DNA of 64,000 bases from Flavobacterium sp. BFFFF1 (GTDB taxonomy: Bacteria > Bacteroidota > Bacteroidia > Flavobacteriales > Flavobacteriaceae): assembly GCF_002256285.1 (NCBI RefSeq), contig NZ_NKJE01000009.1:67118-131117 (forward strand). The letters run 5' to 3'. A program made the position numbers and the translations under genes. Within the stretch, counting starts at the first letter, position 1, and each line of letters begins with the position of its first letter. The notes beneath the pieces are model-generated. The model ran no database searches. It was not told the origin of the DNA and was given only the letters and a program-made list of their open reading frames with translations. Positions 18,456 through 27,752 of this stretch are shown here, piece after piece.

Positions 18456-19745
18456 ATGAGAGGCAAGACCGGTTTGTTGGCGATTGGGATAATTATTTGT
18501 GGTCTTGCAATTAAATTTTACTTTATTGGTGCGTTTAATTCACAAGGCGCCTACGAAGCGAAAAATGCATTTCTAAACAATGGCGATGCCGGTCATTACC
18601 TACAAATAGCAAAACACATCGGAAAATTTCACGAATACTCAGATTTAGATAAGAAAGGACTCAGTGAAAATGCCACCTGGAGACCGCCTTTATGGCCGTT
18701 TTTGCTGTCACCGGCATTGCTGCTCACAAATAACCTACTGATTGTAGTCATCTTAAAAACAATCTTTGAAACTGCTTTGATTTTGTTTTCGCTGCTTTTT
18801 ATCAAAAAGCGCTCGGGCAGAAGTTTTAAATTCGTAATTCCATTTCTATTTTTATTATTGGAACCACATTATCTGAAATATTCAGTTACTTTTTTGTCTG
18901 AAAGTCTTACTGCGGTGTTGATCCTTCTACTTGCTGTTTTGTTTGTTTATGATGACAGGAGTTTAAGATCAGGGCTGAGGATTTCGGTACTTGCGGCCTT
19001 AATAATACTTTGTCATCCTGTTGCGGTTTTTTTTATTGCCACGTTATTTTCAGTTCATTTCTTTATCACTGCAAGGAAGAATTTAAGAGATGCATTTCTA
19101 CAAGCGCTTTTATTTATAGGGCTAGTTGGGAGCTGGGGACTACGTAACGAATTGAGTTTTCACAAGGGATGGTATCTTACCGCATCACAGGGAGCCGTTT
19201 TTTCGAAAGGATGGAATGAACAGGTTGTGAGTGACTTTACCAATACACAGGGAGACAATGCTGACGAATCAATTAATCTGAAATTTTTAACAAAAGAGTC
19301 TTATGCCAGCGCTTCCGGAAGCGTTTTGGATATGGGAAAGTTTTATAGGAAGGGAACCATAGCCTACATCGAGAAGATTGGTTTTTTTGAAAGGTTAAAG
19401 ATTATTTATGTAAAATTGAGATCTAATTTTAATCCTTTCCCAGAAACCCCTAAAGAAGGTTGGCTTGAAAAATCCGCGATTGTTTTACGCGGTCTATGGT
19501 TGCTCGTATTTTTTCAATCCATCCTGCTCGTTGTTAAAAGAGTTTTTTACAGAAAAACCGTTAACAGCCGCGTTCTTATCGTTGTGTTGTCGGTGTTGTC
19601 CGGTCAACTACTAATGGCGATTTTGATCTATACGGGATTACGGTTTAACGCCATATACGGATTGTGCCTGCTAGCGTGCTTCCTGTTTCTTAACTTGGAT
19701 ATTCTGACTAAAATCTATAAAAAGACTCAATGCGCTTTTCACTAA
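18456..19745 (+). CDS. GT-C-like polytopic membrane glycosyltransferase (ArnT/PMT-like)
   Basis: A 429-residue membrane protein with roughly ten hydrophobic segments, the first at residues 6-25. The first large extracytoplasmic loop carries NNGDAGHYLQIAKHI and ENATWRPPLWPFLL, which resembles the acidic first-loop motif and RPPLyP element of ArnT/PMT-type GT-C enzymes, here expected to transfer a sugar from a polyprenyl-phosphate donor on the outer face. It follows the DPM1-like gene by 2 bases and its 3' end overlaps the next GT2 by 16 bases. Acceptor unknown; fold assignment is by pattern. Confidence 0.72.
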   Translation: MRGKTGLLAIGIIICGLAIKFYFIGAFNSQGAYEAKNAFLNNGDAGHYLQIAKHIGKFHEYSDLDKKGLSENATWRPPLWPFLLSPALLLTNNLLIVVILKTIFETALILFSLLFIKKRSGRSFKFVIPFLFLLLEPHYLKYSVTFLSESLTAVLILLLAVLFVYDDRSLRSGLRISVLAALIILCHPVAVFFIATLFSVHFFITARKNLRDAFLQALLFIGLVGSWGLRNELSFHKGWYLTASQGAVFSKGWNEQVVSDFTNTQGDNADESINLKFLTKESYASASGSVLDMGKFYRKGTIAYIEKIGFFERLKIIYVKLRSNFNPFPETPKEGWLEKSAIVLRGLWLLVFFQSILLVVKRVFYRKTVNSRVLIVVLSVLSGQLLMAILIYTGLRFNAIYGLCLLACFLFLNLDILTKIYKKTQCAFH

Positions 19746-20725
19746 TAATATGTACCTATCAACGGCCAGAATCTTTGTGCAGGCTGCTTGAATCAGTTCG
19801 GGAGCAGCGCCGCTATCCCAATGAAATACTGATTATCGATGGGTCGCTTGATGACGCCACGCAAAATCGCCTTAAGGATGAATTTCCAAACTGCAACTAC
19901 TACCTCGTTCCAAAAGAACATAGGGGACTAACACGCCAACGCAATTTCGGTATATCCAAAGTAAGCCGTGAAATAGATGTCGTTTGTTTTCTGGATGATG
20001 ATACCATATTGGAAGAAGACTATTTTGAGCAGCTTCTAAATACATACCAACGCTATCCAGAGGCTGTCGGAGCAGGCGGGTATATTACCAATGAGTCTCT
20101 TTGCGAATTTGTAGGGGCGGACTATATCCCTTCGATCAATGAATTTTATTATGATGGCTGGAAACGTCAAGACGGCAGTAGATTTGTTTTGCGGAAGCGA
20201 TTAGGCTTGGACAGTGATGTGCCTCCCGGATTTTTACCTGAGTTTTCACACGGAAGAAGTGTTGGATTTTTGCCGCCAAGCGGAAAGATTTATGAAGTAG
20301 AACAATTAATGGGAGGTGTTTCCTCATTCAGGAAGTCAGTATTCAGCGAAAATAAGTTTTCCACCTATTTTGAAGGATATGGCCTGTATGAAGACGCCGA
20401 TTTTACCCTGCGTGTCTCAAAAAAAGGCAAACTTTTTGTCAATACAAATGCCAGGCTCACCCATCATCATGCTCCTTCAGGCAGGCCGAATCAATATAAG
20501 TACGGACTAATGGTTGTTCGCAATGGTTGGTATGTCTGGCGCGTCAGGCATCCTAAACCATCTTTTAAATCAGTTGTTAAGTGGAATGTAATAACCTTAT
20601 TGTTGACGGCAATTCGTTACGCTAACGCAATTACATTACCCAATAAGCAACAATCCTTAACAGAAGCATTTGGCAGGACAGTTGGATGGTTTAGCCTGAT
20701 TTTTTCAAAGCCGGGAATTAAATAA
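19730..20725 (+). CDS. GT2 glycosyltransferase (copy A of a duplicated gene)
   Basis: A 331-residue GT2: FSLIICTYQRPESL, ILIIDGS, RGLTRQRNFGI, the metal site FLDDDTILEEDYF and the acceptor-side MGGVSSFRKSVF...YGLYEDADFTLR. It is a close paralogue of the gene at 23655, with identical runs such as FSHGRSVGFLPPSGKIY and FSTYFEGYGLYEDADF. It starts inside the last 16 bases of the GT-C gene. The C-terminal region (about 280-330) is partly hydrophobic and may touch the membrane. Specificity unknown, but likely the same as, or diverged from, copy B. Confidence 0.87.
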   Translation: MRFSLIICTYQRPESLCRLLESVREQRRYPNEILIIDGSLDDATQNRLKDEFPNCNYYLVPKEHRGLTRQRNFGISKVSREIDVVCFLDDDTILEEDYFEQLLNTYQRYPEAVGAGGYITNESLCEFVGADYIPSINEFYYDGWKRQDGSRFVLRKRLGLDSDVPPGFLPEFSHGRSVGFLPPSGKIYEVEQLMGGVSSFRKSVFSENKFSTYFEGYGLYEDADFTLRVSKKGKLFVNTNARLTHHHAPSGRPNQYKYGLMVVRNGWYVWRVRHPKPSFKSVVKWNVITLLLTAIRYANAITLPNKQQSLTEAFGRTVGWFSLIFSKPGIK

Positions 20726-20732
20726 GAAAATT

Positions 20733-21983
20733 ATGAAGCAGATTTTGCGGATAAATACAGATCGTTTGAAAAAAGCAGCGTGCCTATTATCATTTGTTTA
20801 CTTGTTCATAGCGTACGTCTATTTTTATTTTTTTACACCTGCATCCTCGGGCGATGAATGGCTCTTTGTAAGTGACTTGGATTATATCAAAGCCCACGGA
20901 TGGATGGCAGCTGTTGAAAAAAGCATCTCCGTCCCCTATATGATCATATCGCTGCCGTTCTCTTTCATCATGGAAAATTACGTTGCGCTCCGGCTGACAA
21001 ATTTCTTGCTTGTTTTTTTTTTACTAATATACTTTTTTAAAATAGCCAAAATCAGAAGCCTCTATTTCTATGGCTACCTGAGTTTTTTCCTGGCAACATC
21101 GGCTGTGTTCTGTGGCGGCACGAATGACACCCTTTTTTTTATAAGCCTAATCATTTTTTTTTCCGAAGCCTACCTTTACATTGTATATCGTAAAATGAAT
21201 AATACAACGCTGGCCTTTACAATGCTGGTGGTCGCAATATTTACCCGTGAACTTGTTTTTGTATATTTTCCAGCTTTGATTCTGGCATTCTTTTTTTTGT
21301 ATAAAACGGGATTTCGATTCTTTCAAAATAAAATGCTTTTGCCGTTCGCGGTATTCTGCCTGTTTGTCACGATAAATATCCCGTGCCTGCAGTCCAGGGG
21401 AAAGTTGTCATATGACGATAAGGTGGCTCCTTCAAGCCTTGGAGTCAACTGGCGGCAAAGACAGTATCTGGCACAATTAATGGTCAATGAGGGGAAACTG
21501 GACAACTTTCAACACCCCAGTTGGGACGAGACCAGGGCATATCTGGATAAACATGGAAATGCTGCTTTGCCTCGCACTTTGTTGGAAGGCATCACCTTCG
21601 ACTATAAAATGACTGCAACGGAATTTGTCAAAGACTTCGGATTTTCGCTTTTTTTCGGCTTTCGACAATTGGCACTGATGCTTTTTTTTCCGTTCATAAT
21701 ATTGTTTGCCCGAATTTACAAAAGAGATTTCCGGAGTCCGGATATGTTCATTCCATTAATCATGCTTAGCGTAATGGCCATTCTATCACTGATTGTGGTC
21801 TCCTACATCGAACCAAGATGGTTTATTGGAATATTCGTTCCCGCAATCTTATTTTACTATATGAATCAGCGACAGGGTAAGGTAAGACAATGGTACCTCA
21901 CCGCAAACTATGTTTTAGTAATTCTTTTTGCCTTTTACGGGATGTATGGGATTGCGAAAAGCTACCTGAATAACCATCCCTAA
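20733..21983 (+). CDS. Polytopic membrane protein, possible GT-C glycosyltransferase
   Basis: A 416-residue protein with about ten hydrophobic segments, the first at residues 15-37. Right after it comes TPASSGDEWLFVSDLDYI, an acidic motif in the first extracytoplasmic loop like the one GT-C enzymes use, and a long hydrophilic loop lies at about 215-290. I do not recognise a specific family. It starts 7 bases after the GT2 gene and is followed by a 133-base gap before the second large GT2. It could instead be a polymerase-like or transport protein of the locus. Confidence 0.6.
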   Translation: MKQILRINTDRLKKAACLLSFVYLFIAYVYFYFFTPASSGDEWLFVSDLDYIKAHGWMAAVEKSISVPYMIISLPFSFIMENYVALRLTNFLLVFFLLIYFFKIAKIRSLYFYGYLSFFLATSAVFCGGTNDTLFFISLIIFFSEAYLYIVYRKMNNTTLAFTMLVVAIFTRELVFVYFPALILAFFFLYKTGFRFFQNKMLLPFAVFCLFVTINIPCLQSRGKLSYDDKVAPSSLGVNWRQRQYLAQLMVNEGKLDNFQHPSWDETRAYLDKHGNAALPRTLLEGITFDYKMTATEFVKDFGFSLFFGFRQLALMLFFPFIILFARIYKRDFRSPDMFIPLIMLSVMAILSLIVVSYIEPRWFIGIFVPAILFYYMNQRQGKVRQWYLTANYVLVILFAFYGMYGIAKSYLNNHP

Positions 21984-22116
21984 TTTACTGCACCGGCGAA
22001 GGGATTGCCAATCCCGATTTATTATTATCTTTGGACACTGCAGTGGGTTCGGGGAAATGTTGGAACAGACGCAATGACCTGAATTTTCACAACATTTGAT
22101 CAGAAAATGATTAGAA

Positions 22117-23658
22117 ATGAAATTTGAATTGAACGAATTTATCACCGCTTCGGGTGAATCAATATTATACTGTGGCGAGCCCGATCTGGAGCGGTTTGAC
22201 CAACTCGCAGCAGGACCCGGTGATATCTGGCACAGTTCTTTTGAACAAGGATACAAGAACGCTTTTCCAGAACTGGTTTACCAGACCGCAGTAATGTTCT
22301 GGTACCTTAACGATTTCGATGACCTCGAGCAGTGTGTGAGCTGGCGTATAAATCCGAACCAGTTTGCAGTCCGTAAATCCGTATGGGAAATTACTCGCGG
22401 CTTCGACGCTGACTACGAAAACATTCAGATGCAGGCGCTGGATTTTGGTTTTCGTACGATTCGCTACCTGGGAGCGGTTCCATTATATGTAAAACAACTT
22501 TTTCGTTCAACCACTGAAGAGAATATTACCATTTCCCCGAAGGACCGATATACCTTTTTTTTAAAAAATTTCAGAAAGAGGCATGCTGTTTTTATGCTTT
22601 TCCGCGTAGGGTTTTGGAAAGTGAAAGAGTGGACCGCCTATTTGTATGCATCAAATCACTTCAGCCTTCGGCAACATACAGCTTTAGTAGCGCCAAGGGA
22701 GCTTCAGCAGATTGTAGGAAATCCGTCAGTTAATTATATTATCCCAACGATGCTCAGGCAGGAATTTACCGTTCAGCTGCTAGAAGATTTAAGCAATCAG
22801 ACGTATAAGCCTTTTCGCGTTATTGTAGTTGATGCGACACCAATAACAGAACGGGATGAATCATTTTATAAAAAAAGTTATCCTTTCGAGCTGATAGTTA
22901 TCTGGCAGCAATCCAAAGGAAGCTGTAGGGCTAGAAACGAAGCAATTGATTGCTGTAAAGGTGATTACGTTATTTTTGGTGATGACGACATCCGTATTGC
23001 TGAGGATTTTATTGAAAATCATATCAGGCTGCTTCAGACCTACAACGCCGAAGCCTGCAACGGGCTCGATGTTCGTGCAATGCATCACCAGCAAACACTG
23101 GATGATTTAAAGCAAGCCATCGCCATGCTGAAACCACAGCAGAAAATTGTCGGCACTGCCCAAATGTTCAGCAACGCAAACTCCTGCGTCAAATATAGTC
23201 TGGTGAAAGCATTGATTGGCAATGATGTAAATTTTGATGGCGGTTATGGCGAAGACAGCGATTTTGGAATGTCCCTTACAAAAATAGGCGCCACGGTGCT
23301 CAATAATCCGTTTTCTGCAAACCTGCACCTTAAACCTCCTGCAGGGGGATACAGGTTTTGGGGAACACAGGCAAAGGTTACCGGAAAAAAAAGAAAAAAG
23401 CAGCCATGGGAACTCGATACGCCTGTAAAATGGATTAAGCCTGTGCCGAGTCCAACCGTGATGTACGGCATCTTAAAGCAATTTACGCCACAACAACTGA
23501 TAGAATACAAATACAAACATTTCAGCTATTATCTGTTCGACGGCAGCAAATCGGGATTTCTATACAGGCTGATCAGGATTCCATATAAGAACCTACAGTT
23601 TAGGAAGTCAGTTTTTTATGCTAAAAAATTAATTAAATCCGGCACACGCTATAAATGA
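22117..23658 (+). CDS. Large two-part GT2 glycosyltransferase (copy B)
   Basis: A 513-residue paralogue of the protein at 16168, collinear over its whole length. The N-terminal part has GDIWHSSFEQGYKNAFPELV, almost identical in both copies, and NPNQFAVRKSVWEITRGFDADY; the GT2 domain shows VNYIIPTMLRQEF, VIVVDATP, SCRARNEA, FGDDDIR and FDGGYGEDSDFG. In this copy the companion GT2 gene is directly adjacent (4-base overlap), whereas in copy A three kilobases separate them. Base composition looks less AT-rich than copy A. Specificity unknown. Confidence 0.85.
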   Translation: MKFELNEFITASGESILYCGEPDLERFDQLAAGPGDIWHSSFEQGYKNAFPELVYQTAVMFWYLNDFDDLEQCVSWRINPNQFAVRKSVWEITRGFDADYENIQMQALDFGFRTIRYLGAVPLYVKQLFRSTTEENITISPKDRYTFFLKNFRKRHAVFMLFRVGFWKVKEWTAYLYASNHFSLRQHTALVAPRELQQIVGNPSVNYIIPTMLRQEFTVQLLEDLSNQTYKPFRVIVVDATPITERDESFYKKSYPFELIVIWQQSKGSCRARNEAIDCCKGDYVIFGDDDIRIAEDFIENHIRLLQTYNAEACNGLDVRAMHHQQTLDDLKQAIAMLKPQQKIVGTAQMFSNANSCVKYSLVKALIGNDVNFDGGYGEDSDFGMSLTKIGATVLNNPFSANLHLKPPAGGYRFWGTQAKVTGKKRKKQPWELDTPVKWIKPVPSPTVMYGILKQFTPQQLIEYKYKHFSYYLFDGSKSGFLYRLIRIPYKNLQFRKSVFYAKKLIKSGTRYK

Positions 23659-24668
23659 TGAAGTTCTCATTAATTGTATGTACGTATATGCGTCCGGCCG
23701 CGCTGCGAAATTTGCTTCAATCTGTGGAAGACCAATCGGCCTATCCCGATGAAATCCTGATTGTTGACGGTTCTAAAAATGACGAAACCGGGCAGATGCT
23801 TTCAGAAAACAGTTTTCCCAACATCACTTATTTCCTTGTTCCGCCCGAGAGTAGGGGACTTACCAGGCAACGCAATTATGGTATCGAAAGAACTGGGGCC
23901 GAAATCGACGTTATTTGTTTCCTGGATGATGATGTGGTGCTAGAACCCGATTATTTTGAAAACCTGCTTCAGGCTTACGAGATTTATCCAGATGCGCTCG
24001 GCGTTGGTGGATACATTATCAATGAATCTGATTGCGAATATGTCGGTCAGGATTATATCCCGAAAATTACTGAATATTTTTATGACGGTTGGCGTCGCAG
24101 CGAAGGCTCCCGATTCGTAGCACGGAAGAAACTGGGGCTTGACAGCAATTGCCCGCCGGGATTTTCACCTTTGTTCTCTCATGGCAGAAGCGTCGGTTTT
24201 TTGCCTCCTTCGGGAAAGATCTATCCCGCAGAGCAAATTATGGGCGGTGTGTCCTCTTTTAGGAAAACAGTTTTTAACAGGGTCAGATTTTCGACGTATT
24301 TCGAAGGATATGGCCTGTATGAAGATGCCGATTTTTCAATCAGGGTGGCAAAAATAGGAAACCTGTACCTGAATACCGCGGCCAGATTAAGCCACTTTCA
24401 TGCGACGGGCGGAAGGCCAAATCAATACCAATATGGAAAAATGGTTGTTAGAAATGGCTGGTATGTGTGGAGAATCAAAAACCCCTGTCCCGATTTCAAC
24501 GCGAAATTAAAATGGAATTTAATCACGATATTATTGACAATCATAAGATTTACCAATATATTTACAGCCACCAACAGAAAGGAAGCATTTACTGAAGCCA
24601 TCGGGAGGAGCATAGGATGGTGGAGTTTGCTGATCAGTAAGCCAAAGATAAAACATGAAGTCGACTGA
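23655..24668 (+). CDS. GT2 glycosyltransferase (copy B of a duplicated gene)
   Basis: A 337-residue paralogue of the protein at 19730. Motifs: FSLIVCTYMRP, ILIVDGS, RGLTRQRNYGI, FLDDDVVLEPDYF and MGGVSSFRKTVF followed by YGLYEDADFSIR. Two adjacent ATG codons (23655 and 23658) are possible; alignment with copy A favours the second, giving 336 residues. Its 3' end overlaps the methyltransferase gene by 14 bases. The pair at 22117/23655 probably represents the compact ancestral arrangement. Confidence 0.87.
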   Translation: MMKFSLIVCTYMRPAALRNLLQSVEDQSAYPDEILIVDGSKNDETGQMLSENSFPNITYFLVPPESRGLTRQRNYGIERTGAEIDVICFLDDDVVLEPDYFENLLQAYEIYPDALGVGGYIINESDCEYVGQDYIPKITEYFYDGWRRSEGSRFVARKKLGLDSNCPPGFSPLFSHGRSVGFLPPSGKIYPAEQIMGGVSSFRKTVFNRVRFSTYFEGYGLYEDADFSIRVAKIGNLYLNTAARLSHFHATGGRPNQYQYGKMVVRNGWYVWRIKNPCPDFNAKLKWNLITILLTIIRFTNIFTATNRKEAFTEAIGRSIGWWSLLISKPKIKHEVD

Positions 24669-25461
24669 AGCCATTATTGAAACCAATAAAAAGCAAAAAG
24701 AGTTTTACAACAACATCCGTCAGAATTTCCTAACGCGGATTTGGGCAAAATTCAGAAATGGGATACTTAATCAGGTTCGCAAAAATATCGGCGTACAGGA
24801 TCAGGCTTATCTGCTTCATAAAGAATGGTTTGGTGACTTATCGGATAAAAAAGTCCTCGATCTGGGTTGTTATGCCGGTAATTACTGGTCTATCTACCTT
24901 GCCCAGCATGCCCGGCAATATATAGGTATCGATTTGAGCGACGTAGCCATTGCAAAATTGGCCGAAAGGCTCAAGCCTTATCCAACGGCATCCGCATTGG
25001 CGGTTGATTTCCTGTCCGATGAATTTGCAGAAAAGGATTTTGATCTGATTTACGCTTATGGAGTACTGCACCATTTTGAAAGCACTCCGATCCTGATCGA
25101 CAGGCTGAACGAAAAACTCGCCGATAACGGGCAGGTGATCAGCTATGACCCGATGGAAACCAGCATTCCTATAAAAATCATCAGAACCATTTACCGCCCT
25201 TTCCAAACCGATGCCGACTGGGAATGGCCTTTTTCAAAGAAAACTCTTTATCAATACCGAGAAGCATTTCATATCATTGAAAAACATGGTCTTCTGGGAC
25301 TGTCAAAATGGATAGTGTTTGTGAATATGTTACCGTTATCTGCGGAAAAGAAAACAAGAATTGGCAAGAATTGGCACCAAAAGGACTGGAATAATTCAGC
25401 CACTTCAGATAAGGCCTTGTTCCGCTGCATGCATCTCACCATGCTTATGCAGAAGAAATGA
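24655..25461 (+). CDS. Class I SAM-dependent methyltransferase
   Basis: A 268-residue methyltransferase. The SAM-binding core (about residues 60-170) shows KKVLDLGCYAGNYW (motif I), YIGIDLSDVAI (motif II), FDLIYAYGVLHHF and a following NGQVISYDPMET. The N-terminal 50 residues are helical and basic. It overlaps the upstream GT2 by 14 bases, suggesting that it methylates the glycan made by that enzyme set, perhaps a terminal sugar. Acceptor unknown; a 78-base gap separates it from the next GT4. Confidence 0.85.
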   Translation: MKSTEAIIETNKKQKEFYNNIRQNFLTRIWAKFRNGILNQVRKNIGVQDQAYLLHKEWFGDLSDKKVLDLGCYAGNYWSIYLAQHARQYIGIDLSDVAIAKLAERLKPYPTASALAVDFLSDEFAEKDFDLIYAYGVLHHFESTPILIDRLNEKLADNGQVISYDPMETSIPIKIIRTIYRPFQTDADWEWPFSKKTLYQYREAFHIIEKHGLLGLSKWIVFVNMLPLSAEKKTRIGKNWHQKDWNNSATSDKALFRCMHLTMLMQKK

Positions 25462-25539
25462 GAACTTTGAAATGATTACTGGAAAGATGCCATCCGATCA
25501 TTATATTGAATGTCCGGACAAGGCTAATAAAAATGCGAA

Positions 25540-26634
25540 ATGAAAGTATTGATTGCCCACAATTACAGCGAGATTTCGTTTGCCGCAATGAGCTATCATT
25601 TTTCTCATTTCCTTGCTGAATCAGGCAATGAAGTGTTTTTTATCTCTCACAGCCCCTATTTAAACGAATCGTTTTCATCCCATATAGGGAAAGGTGAAAT
25701 TACTGTCACATCCTGGCCAAAGGAAACAAGACCGACCGGTCTAGGGGATTTTTTATGGTATGGATGGTTTTTTTTAAAACATCGGCCAAAAATCATTATC
25801 GGGCATTTTGTCGGAAGCAATATCACGATAACGGTTTCCAAAATATTGTCGTTTGGCACAGCAAGGACTTATGAATACTACCACACGTTATCAAGCCAAC
25901 TCAAAGCTGACCGGAAGAAAGAGGGCTTCAGGGATAAATTATTGTTCATGAGGAAAAAGTGCTTCTACCGTTGGTTCTGCGATGTTATCATATGTCCGTC
26001 AGAATTGGCGAAAACGGACTTCGAAAAGCGTTATGGCGCCGCCAATACCAAGGTGCTGCTGAATCCGATGGCAGATCGGTTCGAGGATAAAATCCAGGTT
26101 TCCGAAAACGACATCATCATATCCTACCTGGGAAGACTTGACCCGTCAAAAGGCGTGGTAGATTTGATCACCGCCTTTAAATTATACAAGCAACATGTTC
26201 CGGATTCCAAAATAAAACTCAGGATTGCCGGCACCGGCAGCCAGCAACAACATATCATGGATTTGATATCAGGACAGGATGATATTCAGTATATGGGTGG
26301 GTTGCCGTACGGTGAGATTGACCGGTACCTGCAACAAGGTCATTTTACCATTATTCCTTCAAAATGGGATACGATGCCCGTCACTGGGCTCGAATCGATG
26401 ATGAACCAAGTGCCGTTATTGGTGTCAAATGGCGCCGGGCTGTCGCAATATCTTACCGAGGACAAAGAGTGTTTTAAATTTGATCCCGATGTGGATAGCA
26501 CTGTCAAGCTGTTTAAAAAGGTAGAAGAAAATATTCATAAGCATCCCGAAATGTGTATTAATGCCAGGAAAACATTCGCCGATGGATTTACCATGGAGCA
26601 ATATTGCCGTCAGTTTTTAGACATCATATCATGA
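25540..26634 (+). CDS. GT4 family glycosyltransferase
   Basis: A 364-residue GT-B enzyme. The second domain starts at IIISYLGRLDPSKGVVDLI, followed by LRIAGTGSQQQHI, IQYMGGLPYGEI and the donor site IPSKWDTMPVTGLESMMNQ. In this last motif the first acid of EX7E is Asp instead of Glu, an uncommon but tolerated replacement. The N-terminal domain carries a basic helix after KADRKKEGFRDKL that could contact the membrane. ATGA overlap with the next gene. Substrate unknown. Confidence 0.86.
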   Translation: MKVLIAHNYSEISFAAMSYHFSHFLAESGNEVFFISHSPYLNESFSSHIGKGEITVTSWPKETRPTGLGDFLWYGWFFLKHRPKIIIGHFVGSNITITVSKILSFGTARTYEYYHTLSSQLKADRKKEGFRDKLLFMRKKCFYRWFCDVIICPSELAKTDFEKRYGAANTKVLLNPMADRFEDKIQVSENDIIISYLGRLDPSKGVVDLITAFKLYKQHVPDSKIKLRIAGTGSQQQHIMDLISGQDDIQYMGGLPYGEIDRYLQQGHFTIIPSKWDTMPVTGLESMMNQVPLLVSNGAGLSQYLTEDKECFKFDPDVDSTVKLFKKVEENIHKHPEMCINARKTFADGFTMEQYCRQFLDIIS

Positions 26635-27752
26635 GCTTCCTGATTATAACTCACGTCCCCCATCTCGTCCATAAAGGAAAATACTATGCGTATGCACCCT
26701 ATGTGAACGAGATGAATTTATGGGTAAATACCGTCGAAAAGGTCACGATTGCCGCGCCCGAGGATTTCTCGCAGGAAATCTCACCAATACAATCCGCATA
26801 TGAGCATGAAGCTATTGATTTTGTGAAGCTGAGATCTTTTGACCTTTTATCCAAGCGGTCGATTATAGGTAGTATGATAAAGATTCCGTTCCTGTGCCTG
26901 ACTTTGTTCAGCGCTATGAGAAAGGCGGAACATATCCACCTGAGATGCCCTGGAAATGTTGGGTTGCTCGGGTGTTTGCTCCAAATATTCCTGCCTTCGA
27001 AAACCAAAACAGCAAAATACGCCGGGAATTGGGATCCAAAGTCCCTCCAGCCGTGGAGTTACAAGTTACAGCGATATATACTCAACAATACGTTCCTCAC
27101 CAAAAACATGACGGTGCTGGTGTACGGTGAATGGCCTGATTCGGGAAAAAATATCAAGCCGTTTTTTACAGCGACTTACCGCCAGGAAGAAATAGTGCCG
27201 TTTACGGGTAAGACCCCTAAAATTCCGATACGATTCGTTTTTGCGGGCGGATTGGTCGCAGGTAAAAACCCGTTTTATGCCATTAGGCTTGTGGAAGCAT
27301 TGCATAAAAACGGGAAAGCGGTTTTGCTTGATTTGTATGGCGATGGGCGTTTAAACGAGCCTATTCGGGAATATATCAGCCAAAATGGACTGCAAAATCA
27401 AATCATAGTTCACGGAAACCAAAACAAGCAGGTATTAAATGCGGCTTACCAACGGGCCCATTTCGTCATATTGCCATCCGATAGCGAAGGTTGGCCGAAA
27501 GCCATTGCGGAGGGTATGTTCTGGGGTTGTGTTCCTATTGCAACACCTGTTTCCTGCGTGCCTGACATGTTGAACCATGGCGTCCGTGGATTATTGCTTA
27601 CATCCAACTTAGTCAATGATACGAAAGCAATTCGTGGTTTAATTAATGATCAGGAGGATTTTAAAGCAAAAAGTAAAGCCGCTGCAGCATGGTCCCGTGC
27701 CTATACAATAGATTTATTTGAGACGGAAATCAAAAAAATTATTAGGACATGA
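26631..27752 (+). CDS. GT4 family glycosyltransferase
   Basis: A 373-residue GT-B enzyme. ATG 26631 overlaps the previous stop by 4 bases; an earlier in-frame ATG at 26604 lies inside that gene and precedes the homology, so it is not chosen. The second domain shows IRFVFAGGLVAGKNPFYAI, LDLYGDGRLNEPI, IIVHGNQ and LPSDSEGWPKAIAEGMFWG with EX7E. The first domain includes EHIHLRCPGNVGLLGCLLQI. It overlaps the next GT4 by 4 bases. Donor unknown. Confidence 0.86.
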   Translation: MSFLIITHVPHLVHKGKYYAYAPYVNEMNLWVNTVEKVTIAAPEDFSQEISPIQSAYEHEAIDFVKLRSFDLLSKRSIIGSMIKIPFLCLTLFSAMRKAEHIHLRCPGNVGLLGCLLQIFLPSKTKTAKYAGNWDPKSLQPWSYKLQRYILNNTFLTKNMTVLVYGEWPDSGKNIKPFFTATYRQEEIVPFTGKTPKIPIRFVFAGGLVAGKNPFYAIRLVEALHKNGKAVLLDLYGDGRLNEPIREYISQNGLQNQIIVHGNQNKQVLNAAYQRAHFVILPSDSEGWPKAIAEGMFWGCVPIATPVSCVPDMLNHGVRGLLLTSNLVNDTKAIRGLINDQEDFKAKSKAAAAWSRAYTIDLFETEIKKIIRT

